Part shown: positions 1 to 6,271 of the stretch, piece by piece | How positions within the stretch are numbered: position 1 is the first letter of the stretch | How the letters are laid out: each line of letters begins with the position of its first letter | Origin: Kiloniellales bacterium | Lineage (GTDB): Bacteria > Pseudomonadota > Alphaproteobacteria > Kiloniellales > JAKSBE01 | Length of the DNA stretch: 14,961 nucleotides | Assembly (NCBI GenBank): GCA_030067055.1 | Contig: JASJAL010000027.1 | Span: 1 to 14,961 of the forward strand | Direction: 5' to 3' | The notes under the pieces: model-generated | Databases searched by the model: none | What the model was told of the DNA's origin: nothing | The model's input: the letters and a program-made list of their open reading frames with translations, nothing else | Made by a program: the position numbers and the translations under genes

Positions 1-1252
1 GGCTGAGATCGGGAATCAGGACCAGGATCACCATGCCGATGATATAGGCGACGATGAAGGGCAGCACGGCGACGGAAATCCGTTCGATGGAAATCCCGGA
101 AATCCGCGCGGCCACGGTCAGGTTGGCGCCGAGCGGCGGGGTGAGGAACCCGATCTCGCAGGTGATGACGGTGAACACGCCGAACAGCACCGGGTCCACG
201 CCGAGCGCCGTGACCGCCGGCAGGAAGACCGCCGTGAACAGGATGATCTGCGCCAGGGATTCCATGAAGGTTCCGATGAAGATGTAGAAGACGCCGATCA
301 GCAGCAGGACGAAGATCGCGTTGTCGGTGACGGCAGCGATGCCCTGTTGGACGGCGGTCGGCACGTCGTAGAATGCCGTTAGCTGGCCGAAGGCGAGGGT
401 CGGGGTCAGGAGGATGAGAATGCCCGTCAGAAGCGCGGTGAAGCGGAGCGATTCAATGAGTTTCGCCACCGTGAGCTCGCGATAGACGGCAAAGCCGACG
501 AACATCGCATAGAACACGGCCACGCCGGCGGCCTCCGTCGGGGTGAAGGCGCCCCCGTAGATTCCGCCCAGGATCAGCACCGGCGCACCGATGGACCATT
601 TCCCGTCCCAGGTCGCCTTGAGGAACGGCTTCCACGAGAAGGGTTCTCCGCCGCCGCCGTAGTTGCGCCGCCGGGCGATGATATAGGTGGTGATCATCAA
701 GAGAAGCGTGACCACGACTCCCGGAATGAGGCCGGCGAGGAACAGCCGTGGGATCGAAGTTTCCGAAACCAGACCGTAGATGATCATGAGGTTCGACGGC
801 GGAATCAGGCTGCCGAGGGCACCGGCGCTCGCGGTGATCGATGCGGCGAAGGGGACGTCGTAGCCTTCCCGGCGCATGGCCGGTACGGTCACCGAACCGA
901 TCGCGGCCGTCGTCGCCGGCCCGGATCCGGACAGCGCGGCGAACAGCATGCAGGCGAACACCGTCACGAGGCCCATCGAACCGCGATAGGCGCCGACGAG
1001 GTTGGTCGCGATGGCGATCATGCGGGTTGCCATGCCGCCCACTTCCATCAGACGCCCGGCGAGGACGAAGAGCGGTATGGTCAGGAGCGGAAACGGCGTG
1101 AGGCTTCCGTAACCGGTCTGCGCCATCAGCGTGTAGGGAATATCGATCAGGAAGAGCGCCAGAGCGGTCGTCAGGCCCACCGACACGAACAGCGGCATCC
1201 CGATAACGGTGAGGACGACGAAGACCAGGGCAAGGATGGCCAGGGAGTTCAA
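1..1252 (-). CDS. dctM: TRAP transporter large permease DctM (3' end cut by window edge)
   Basis: This is the large membrane subunit of a tripartite ATP-independent periplasmic transporter, which moves a carboxylate-type solute inward using the sodium or proton gradient. The visible 417 codons give a very hydrophobic protein with about a dozen membrane segments and family motifs such as SGSGPATTAAIGSV, SLIPPSNLMIIYG and GGIYGGAFTPTEAAG. Family members are usually about 425-440 residues, so only a short C-terminal tail is missing at the left edge. The start is a TTG at 1252-1250. An in-frame TAG lies five codons upstream, no ATG or GTG lies between them, and an AGGGAG Shine-Dalgarno sequence sits 8 nt before the TTG. 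The TTG overlaps the dctQ stop codon by two bases, so the two permease subunits are translationally coupled. Family assignment is firm; the transported solute is not determined. Confidence 0.95.
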   Translation of the reverse strand, partial: MNSLAILALVFVVLTVIGMPLFVSVGLTTALALFLIDIPYTLMAQTGYGSLTPFPLLTIPLFVLAGRLMEVGGMATRMIAIATNLVGAYRGSMGLVTVFACMLFAALSGSGPATTAAIGSVTVPAMRREGYDVPFAASITASAGALGSLIPPSNLMIIYGLVSETSIPRLFLAGLIPGVVVTLLLMITTYIIARRRNYGGGGEPFSWKPFLKATWDGKWSIGAPVLILGGIYGGAFTPTEAAGVAVFYAMFVGFAVYRELTVAKLIESLRFTALLTGILILLTPTLAFGQLTAFYDVPTAVQQGIAAVTDNAIFVLLLIGVFYIFIGTFMESLAQIILFTAVFLPAVTALGVDPVLFGVFTVITCEIGFLTPPLGANLTVAARISGISIERISVAVLPFIVAYIIGMVILVLIPDLS

Positions 1253-1785
1253 ATCTGATGCTCCCTATCCTCGGTCTCGGACCATTCCTCGTCGAGCATG
1301 CCCGGCAGGCCATGCGCGCCCTCGCGCCACCAGGCGACATAGAGCTGGATCAGCCGGACCAGCATCAGGGCGTATCCGATGAAGAGGATTGATTGCGGAT
1401 AGAACTGGTCTATCCCCAGGCTCGGGCTGCGCGCAGTGAACTTCCAAAGCACGGTCAGGTAGTCGACGCTGACCTTGACCATGAAGAGGCAGAAGAACGC
1501 CCAAAGCAGATCGGCGATGAAGATGACGATTCGCCCGAACCGTGCCGGTAGCGATTTCACGGCGACGAGGATGCGAATGTGGAACCGTTCACGCACGCAC
1601 AGGGACGCGCCCATGTAGACCGCCCAGACCATGCTCATGGCCGCGACTTCCTCGGTCCAATGCAGGGCGACCTGGAACACGTAGCGCGCGATGACCTGCG
1701 CAAAGACGCAGACGGCAATCGTCGCCAGACAGGAGCAGCAGATCACTTCCTCGAAATGCCGCTCCAGCCATCTCAGGGGAGACAT
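1249..1785 (-). CDS. dctQ: TRAP transporter small permease DctQ
   Basis: This is the four-helix small membrane subunit that pairs with DctM and helps dock the binding protein. The 178-residue product has four hydrophobic stretches (roughly residues 12-35, 45-65, 85-108 and 128-150) and the HWTEEVA segment typical of DctQ at the end of the first helix hairpin. The open frame reaches a GTG at 1791. I chose the ATG at 1785 because the GAGG ribosome site at 1796-1793 is only 1 nt from the GTG but 7 nt from the ATG. The gene lies 73 nt after dctP, with a strong hairpin in the gap, and its TGA overlaps the dctM TTG start. The C-terminal tail is acidic and probably cytoplasmic. Confidence 0.93.
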   Translation of the reverse strand: MSPLRWLERHFEEVICCSCLATIAVCVFAQVIARYVFQVALHWTEEVAAMSMVWAVYMGASLCVRERFHIRILVAVKSLPARFGRIVIFIADLLWAFFCLFMVKVSVDYLTVLWKFTARSPSLGIDQFYPQSILFIGYALMLVRLIQLYVAWWREGAHGLPGMLDEEWSETEDREHQI

Positions 1786-1823
1786 CGCCACACCTCGTGT
1801 GCGGGGTTATCGGAAGAGGCGGT

Positions 1824-1845
1824 CGGGGCGCCGGGCGGCGCCCCG
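1824..1845 (-). promoter_or_regulatory. Intercistronic GC hairpin between dctP and dctQ
   Basis: A perfect inverted repeat of 9 bp per arm (CGGGGCGCC and GGCGCCCCG) with a 4-nt loop lies just after the dctP stop codon and before dctQ. There is no clear U tract after it on the transcribed strand, so it is more likely an mRNA-stabilising or partially terminating element than a full terminator. In many binding-protein operons such a structure gives more binding protein than permease. That role is an inference; the repeat itself is seen directly. Confidence 0.6.
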
Positions 1846-1858
1846 CTCGTCGGGCGAG

Positions 1859-2866
1859 TTACTGCGCGGCCTTCTGGATTTCGTTCACCATAGTGACGAA
1901 ATCATCGCCGCGCTCCTTGGCGAAGGACTGCTGCACGGTCTGCGCCGCCTTGATGAAGTCCGTCTTGTCCGGACGTGTCATGGCCATGCCACCGTCCTTG
2001 GAAAGCCAGGTGCGAATTTCCTCCGTCTCGTTGAGGACCTGTTGACGGAATTCCTTGCCAGCATCGTCGGCGGCACGGAGCACCTGTTCGCGCTGCTCTT
2101 CGCTCAACCGCTTCATGAAGGGGTCCGACGCGAACAGGGGCGCCATCGCAACGAAATGCTCGAGGATGACGAGATGGGGTTCGAACTCGAAGAACTTCAT
2201 GTCACGGATGAAGGAGGTGCCGTTGTCGCCGCCGTCCACGGTCCCGGTCTGCAGAGCCGTGGGAGTCTCGGACCAGGCGAGGGGCACCGGCTCGGCACCG
2301 AAGGCCTCGAAGGTGGCGATCATCACTTCGTTCTTGGGCACCCTGATCTTGAGGCCTTTCATGTCGGCCATCGTGTTGATCGGGCGCACCGAATTGTAGA
2401 AATCCCGGTAGAGCGCGGGACCGAAGCTGAGCAGGTGTACGCTGGTATCGGCCTGCAGCTTGTCCTTCATGGTCTGGCCAACGGGGCCATCCACCACGCG
2501 CTCCAGATGCTTGGTGTCCTGGAAGATGTAGGGTAGGACCGTCACGTCCATCAGCGGCCAGTGCGGCGAGACGTTGTTGGCCGTGATGAAGAAACCATCC
2601 ACCGTGCCGAGCTGCATCGCTTTAAAGGCTTCGTCCTCGCTCGAGATCTGATTGCAGCAACGCAGCTTCACCGTGACGCTGCCGTTCGTGTACTCCTCCG
2701 CCTTCGCCTTGAAGATCGCTCCGAAACGGCCGTAGAGGGAGGCTTCCGGCGCGCCGAAGCCGAGGTTCATCGTCACGTCGCCCGCCATGGCCGGCAGCGC
2801 GGCAAAGCCCACGCCCGTCAATAGCGTCGTGATAGCGACAAGCCTGCAAACGGACCGTCTCAACAT
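1859..2866 (-). CDS. dctP: TRAP transporter solute-binding protein DctP
   Basis: This periplasmic receptor captures the substrate and delivers it to DctQM. The 335-residue product begins with a signal peptide (basic MLRR start, hydrophobic core, likely cleavage after AMA at residue 28). It carries the DctP-family segments VTVLPYIFQDTKHLE, FGPALYRDFYNS, MKGLKIRVP and TALQTGTVDGGDN. Arg175 of LKIRVP is the position that normally salt-bridges the ligand carboxylate. The start at 2866 is set by a GGGGAGG site 7 nt upstream; the open frame extends 28 codons further but that extension lacks signal-peptide character. It is the first gene of the leftward TRAP operon and is divergent from the amidohydrolase. 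An adjacent cysteine pair (Cys70-Cys71) sits where homologues usually have a non-cysteine stretch, which is odd for an exported protein. Ligand identity cannot be read from the sequence. Confidence 0.95.
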   Translation of the reverse strand: MLRRSVCRLVAITTLLTGVGFAALPAMAGDVTMNLGFGAPEASLYGRFGAIFKAKAEEYTNGSVTVKLRCCNQISSEDEAFKAMQLGTVDGFFITANNVSPHWPLMDVTVLPYIFQDTKHLERVVDGPVGQTMKDKLQADTSVHLLSFGPALYRDFYNSVRPINTMADMKGLKIRVPKNEVMIATFEAFGAEPVPLAWSETPTALQTGTVDGGDNGTSFIRDMKFFEFEPHLVILEHFVAMAPLFASDPFMKRLSEEQREQVLRAADDAGKEFRQQVLNETEEIRTWLSKDGGMAMTRPDKTDFIKAAQTVQQSFAKERGDDFVTMVNEIQKAAQ

Positions 2867-3113
2867 AACCCAACCTCCCCGGTTTATTGTCTTTAGGCCC
2901 GCTATCGCGGCGCGCGCACAACGGCCATTTATCAAGTTCAAGCTGAACACGCGGGGGAACGGGCCGTCAAGAAATGCCTGCCTCGACCTGGTTCGGTGGG
3001 CCCATCATGACGGCCATACGAAATGGTTGAAAAACAGCCATTTTGTCTTTCCGATATGTCAGGATGCGCAAGCTCGACCGGGTCGCGCTCGCGCCTCTAT
3101 GGGAGACATTGCG
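2867..3113. promoter_or_regulatory. Divergent intergenic region of the TRAP and amidohydrolase operons
   Basis: This 247-nt region separates divergently read dctP and the amidohydrolase gene, so it should hold both promoters. It contains a strong 23-nt imperfect palindrome at 3021-3043, a single half-site GGCCATTT at 2923-2930 nearer dctP, and a short inverted repeat GTTCA-AGC-TGAAC at 2936-2948. No promoter hexamers are convincing enough to mark; TTGAAA at 3028-3033 inside the palindrome could serve as a -35 for the amidohydrolase. No local regulator gene is present in the window for this unit; it may lie to the left. Confidence 0.6.
3021..3043. promoter_or_regulatory. Candidate operator palindrome upstream of the amidohydrolase gene
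   Basis: Arms AAATGGTTG and CAGCCATTT flank a five-adenine centre. Eight of nine arm positions are complementary. The site is centred about 82 nt before the amidohydrolase start and about 166 nt before dctP. Symmetry and position suit a dimeric repressor, for example one of the GntR or LacI type; the protein is unknown. As RNA it could also fold into a 9-bp AU-rich hairpin followed by a T-rich run, but its place between two divergent starts argues for an operator. Confidence 0.5.
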
Positions 3114-4742
3114 ATGACCGAAACCAGGGTCTTCTCCGCCAGAAAGATCGTCACGATGGACCCCAACATGGGGGAGGCGACGCATGTCGCGGTGCGGCAG
3201 GGTCGCATCCTCGCAGTGGGTGGGGCCGATTGCGCGGATCAGTGGGGAAACGTCGTTCACGACGATCGCTTGGCCGACACCGTTCTGATGCCCGGTTTCG
3301 TCGAAGGTCATGCCCACATGATGGCCGGTGCCATGTGGCGCTATGCCTATGCTGGATATCACGATCGCATCGACCCGGATGGCAAGCCGTGGAAAGGCCT
3401 GAAGGACATCGACCAAGTGGTCGCCGGGCTGAGAGAGCACGCGGAAAGGCTCTCGCCGGGAGAACCGCTCCTGGGCTGGGGCTTCGATCCGATCTTCCTC
3501 ACTTCTGAACGGCTGAACCGAACCCATCTGGACCGGATCGATGCCGAGCGCCCAATCGCGATCCTCTATGCCAGCTTTCATCTGATGTGCGTCAACTCGG
3601 CGGCCCTCGATCTGGTCGGATATGGCAGGCATTCGGATGTCGAGGGCGTGGTCAAGGCAGCCGACGGTGAGCCGACCGGCGAGCTACAGGAAATGGCGGC
3701 CATGTTTCCGGTCCTCCGTCGACTGGGCGTGGATTTCCGTGCGCTGGCGCAAAGCGAAGACTCCATCCGCACCTATGGGCGCGAGGCCCGGCGTACGGGC
3801 GTCACGACTATCACCGACTTGTTCTCCTCAATGGAGGATGACGACCTCGAGCTGATGCTCGAGGTTACCGGGGAGCCTGACTACCCGGCCCGTATCGTGC
3901 CGGCGCTGGGCGCGGTGGGGGCACCCGCAGGCGATATAGCGACCAGGGCATTGGCCTGGCGCAAGCGGTCCACGGACAAGTTGCGCCTCGGCGCGGTCAA
4001 GCTGATGACGGATGGGTCGATACAGGGCTGGACCGCGCGCGTGCGATGGCCGGGCTATGTGGGCGGCCAGCCGAACGGCCTGTGGAATATCGCGCCAGCA
4101 GAGATCTTCGCCGTGGTCGAGGCGATGCAGGAAGCCGGCGTGCAGATGCATATCCACGTCAACGGCGACGAGGCCGCCGAGGTTTCGATCGATGCCATCG
4201 AAGCCGCCGGGCGCCGGCATCCTTGGCCGGGAGCGCGGCATGTCCTGCAACACTGTCAGATGATGGAGCGGTCGCTTTTCCGCCGCTGCGCCGAACTTGG
4301 CATCGCCTGCAATCTCTTTTCCAATCACCTCTGGTATTTCGGCGATCAGCATGTCGCGCTGACCATTGGCGAGGACCGGGCGGCGCGCATGGACGGCGTG
4401 CGCTGCGCGCTGGACGAAGGCGTTCGCGTCGCGATTCACTCGGATGCGCCGGTGACGCCCATGGGGCCACTCTTCACCGCCTGGTGCGCGGTCAATCGCC
4501 GGACCATGTCGGGGCGGGTTCTCGGTCCGAACCAATGCATAACAGTGGAGGAAGCGCTTCGCGCCATCACCCTCGGGGCGGCTTATACCCTCAAGCTGGA
4601 CGGAGAGGTCGGCAGCATCGAGGTCGGCAAACGGGCGGATTTCGCGGTTCTGGCCGAGGATCCGACGACGGTCGATCCCATTGCGCTGAAGGACGTGCCG
4701 GTTCTCGGCACTGTCCAGAGCGGTCGGCCGTTTCTACAATGA
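3114..4742 (+). CDS. YtcJ-like metal-dependent amidohydrolase (amidohydrolase 3 family)
   Basis: This is a predicted cytoplasmic hydrolase of C-N bonds in the group that includes YtcJ and N-substituted formamide deformylase. The 542-residue length is typical. Metal-site motifs appear in order: HAH at residues 66-68 following PGFVEG, Lys296 in VKLMTDGS, HIH at 346-348 in HIHVNGD, His380 in LQHCQM, and Asp444 in IHSDAP. The C-terminal segment GEVGSIEVGKRADFAVL is the usual composite beta-sandwich signature. ATG 3114 is preferred over the in-frame ATG at 3099 because a GGGAG site sits 8 nt before it. The gene overlaps the CobW-type GTPase by 4 nt (ATGA) and is divergent from the TRAP operon, so it probably acts on the imported compound or a derivative. 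The exact substrate (N-formyl amine, amide, carbamate or lactam) cannot be told from sequence alone. Confidence 0.88.
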   Translation: MTETRVFSARKIVTMDPNMGEATHVAVRQGRILAVGGADCADQWGNVVHDDRLADTVLMPGFVEGHAHMMAGAMWRYAYAGYHDRIDPDGKPWKGLKDIDQVVAGLREHAERLSPGEPLLGWGFDPIFLTSERLNRTHLDRIDAERPIAILYASFHLMCVNSAALDLVGYGRHSDVEGVVKAADGEPTGELQEMAAMFPVLRRLGVDFRALAQSEDSIRTYGREARRTGVTTITDLFSSMEDDDLELMLEVTGEPDYPARIVPALGAVGAPAGDIATRALAWRKRSTDKLRLGAVKLMTDGSIQGWTARVRWPGYVGGQPNGLWNIAPAEIFAVVEAMQEAGVQMHIHVNGDEAAEVSIDAIEAAGRRHPWPGARHVLQHCQMMERSLFRRCAELGIACNLFSNHLWYFGDQHVALTIGEDRAARMDGVRCALDEGVRVAIHSDAPVTPMGPLFTAWCAVNRRTMSGRVLGPNQCITVEEALRAITLGAAYTLKLDGEVGSIEVGKRADFAVLAEDPTTVDPIALKDVPVLGTVQSGRPFLQ

Positions 4743-5620
4743 CGGCGCTGCCACTTTCGGTGATCGGCGGATACCTGGGCGCCGGCAAGACGACCTTGAT
4801 CAATCGGATTCTGGCCGCCGATCACGGTCAGCGGCTGATGGTGCTGGTCAACGATTTCGGCGCCATCAACATCGATGCGGACCTCCTACTATCGGCCAGC
4901 GAGGACACCATCGCGCTGACCAACGGCTGCGTCTGCTGCACCATGGGCGCGGATTTGTTCATGGCCATCGGCGATGTCCTCGACCGGGAGGCGCTCCCCG
5001 ACCACCTCATCGTCGAAGCGAGCGGCATCGCCAATCCGGCGCGCATCGCCAATGTGGCGCAGGCGGAACCCGATCTGCGTTACGGGGGGATTCTGACGGT
5101 CGTGGACGGCGCGGCCTTCCCCACGCTGGTCGCGGACCGGCAGATCGGTCCGCAACTCGCCGAGCAAGTCCGCGTCGCCGATCTGGTCGCGGTCAGCAAG
5201 ACCCCGGCGGGCGACGGGGACGTTGAGGCGGCGCTGAAGCGACTCGGTATCGCCGAAGCGCTGAGCGCCGACGACCTGGGCACGATATTGCATCTGCTCC
5301 TGCGGCCCCCGTCGGCGCGCGAGATGCCGAGCGACGCTCCGCAGACCCATCCGGACTATGTGCAGTGGAGCTGCGCGAGGATCGAGCCCATGACCCGCGA
5401 GGAAATCCGTCGGCGGCTTGCGAGGCGTCCGGAGGGTATCTTTCGGCTGAAAGGCCTGATCCCGGATCGGACCGGGGGCACTTGGGAGGTCCATGTCGTC
5501 GGAACGGCGACGGAGATCCTTCATCATGCCAGCACGACTCCGTCCGGCCTCGTCGCCATCGGTCTTCGCGGCGCCGTATCGCCTGAGGAAATCGATGCCT
5601 GGTGGCAGGAGCAAAGGTGA
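4739..5620 (+). CDS. CobW/COG0523-family GTPase, probable metallochaperone
   Basis: G3E-family GTPases of this group deliver or insert metal into client enzymes. The 293-residue product shows the Walker A loop GYLGAGKT (residues 11-18), the family hallmark CVCC metal motif (64-67) within NGCVCCTMG, the EASG segment (93-96), and a C-terminal CobW_C-like domain (about 203-290). The G4 guanine-specificity motif, normally NKxD, reads SKTP (153-156), so nucleotide preference may differ from the norm. There is no histidine-rich linker. The ATG overlaps the stop of the amidohydrolase in an ATGA junction without a good separate ribosome site, which implies coupled translation. Such tight pairing suggests the hydrolase is its client, as for the nitrile hydratase activators of the same superfamily. 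The longer open frame upstream to 4046 is an antisense-free artefact of high GC and overlaps the hydrolase gene. Confidence 0.9.
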   Translation: MTALPLSVIGGYLGAGKTTLINRILAADHGQRLMVLVNDFGAINIDADLLLSASEDTIALTNGCVCCTMGADLFMAIGDVLDREALPDHLIVEASGIANPARIANVAQAEPDLRYGGILTVVDGAAFPTLVADRQIGPQLAEQVRVADLVAVSKTPAGDGDVEAALKRLGIAEALSADDLGTILHLLLRPPSAREMPSDAPQTHPDYVQWSCARIEPMTREEIRRRLARRPEGIFRLKGLIPDRTGGTWEVHVVGTATEILHHASTTPSGLVAIGLRGAVSPEEIDAWWQEQR

Positions 5621-5625
5621 GCCGG

Positions 5626-5639
5626 CCGACAATTGTCGG
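5626..5639. repeat. Perfect 14-nt palindrome between convergent genes
   Basis: CCGACAATTGTCGG is a complete palindrome lying 5 nt after the CobW-type GTPase stop and 20 nt beyond the soxG stop on the other strand. In RNA it would make a 5-bp stem with a 4-nt loop in either direction. No U tract follows, so a bidirectional terminator is possible but weak; a protein site is the alternative. Confidence 0.35.
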
Positions 5640-5659
5640 GAACGAGAAATCGCGGGCCC

Positions 5660-6271
5660 TCAGTCCCGTCTGACCACCGCGACCCCGTACTCCTTTCCCG
5701 CATCCTCCAGCCAGTGCCAGAGATACTCCGCGAAGGAGCGGAGGACGTAGAGGTCGTAGGCCGGCTCGTCGGAGGTCTGGTGGATCAGGCCGGCGGCCTT
5801 GGCGAGCTGGCTCTGGGCGCAGGCGCCGGGGGTGAAGTTGCGCGGGTGGAGGTCGAGGGGGCAGGCCTTGGCCAGGAGGTCGCGGGCCCGGGGGCCGGAG
5901 ACCTCGATGCAGGTCCGGCTCTCGCCGACCTCGGTGACCGCGGCGTGGACTCCGGCCAGGGTGGTGCGCAGGCGCGCGGCGTGGTCGGCGGCGTGGTCGG
6001 CGGTGACGATCCACCACTCGTCCGGGCCGAGCCAGAGGGCGGTGGTCTTGCCCTGTGTCACCGTGGTGTTGGGGGCGAGCGGCAGCTCGAGGCCGAGGGC
6101 GCCCTGGGCGGCGCCCAGGAAGGCGGCGTCCTCGGGGTTGCCGCGCAGGTCGACGATGGCGCGGAAGGGCTTCTCGGCCAGGGCGACGCCGGCCTCGCCG
6201 CGTTCACGTTGGGCGCGGCCGTCGAGGCCGAGCTGCGCCAGGGCGCTCTGGCGGATCATCAGGTCAGGCAC
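5660..6271 (-). CDS. soxG: Sarcosine oxidase gamma subunit SoxG
   Basis: This is the small gamma subunit of heterotetrameric sarcosine oxidase, a GcvT-fold protein that packs against the alpha subunit and has no cofactor of its own. The 203-residue product has the usual length and segments such as TTALWLGPDEWWIVT, ESRTCIEVSGPRARDLL, CPLDLHP and YDLYVLRSFAEYLWHWL. The start is GTG at 6271, with GGGGAG placed 7 nt upstream; it overlaps the end of soxA by 8 nt. The alternative in-frame ATG at 6259 would cut four residues and lacks as good a ribosome site. It is the last gene of the soxBDAG operon. Confidence 0.93.
   Translation of the reverse strand: MPDLMIRQSALAQLGLDGRAQRERGEAGVALAEKPFRAIVDLRGNPEDAAFLGAAQGALGLELPLAPNTTVTQGKTTALWLGPDEWWIVTADHAADHAARLRTTLAGVHAAVTEVGESRTCIEVSGPRARDLLAKACPLDLHPRNFTPGACAQSQLAKAAGLIHQTSDEPAYDLYVLRSFAEYLWHWLEDAGKEYGVAVVRRD

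Noticed and set aside
453..1340. 295-codon minus-strand frame over dctM
   Set aside because: It is Arg/Pro/His rich and overlaps a frame with unmistakable DctM membrane segments; it is a high-GC shadow.
1691..2536. 281-codon plus-strand frame antisense to dctP
   Set aside because: The other strand encodes a full DctP with signal peptide and ribosome site; the antisense product has no recognisable features.
2787..3113. 109-codon N-terminal extension of the amidohydrolase
   Set aside because: It runs antisense into the dctP signal peptide and across the promoter region; a good ribosome site precedes ATG 3114.
4046..4738. Long upstream extension of the CobW-type GTPase
   Set aside because: It lies inside the amidohydrolase gene in another frame, is Arg/Gly biased, and the family starts just before the Walker A loop.
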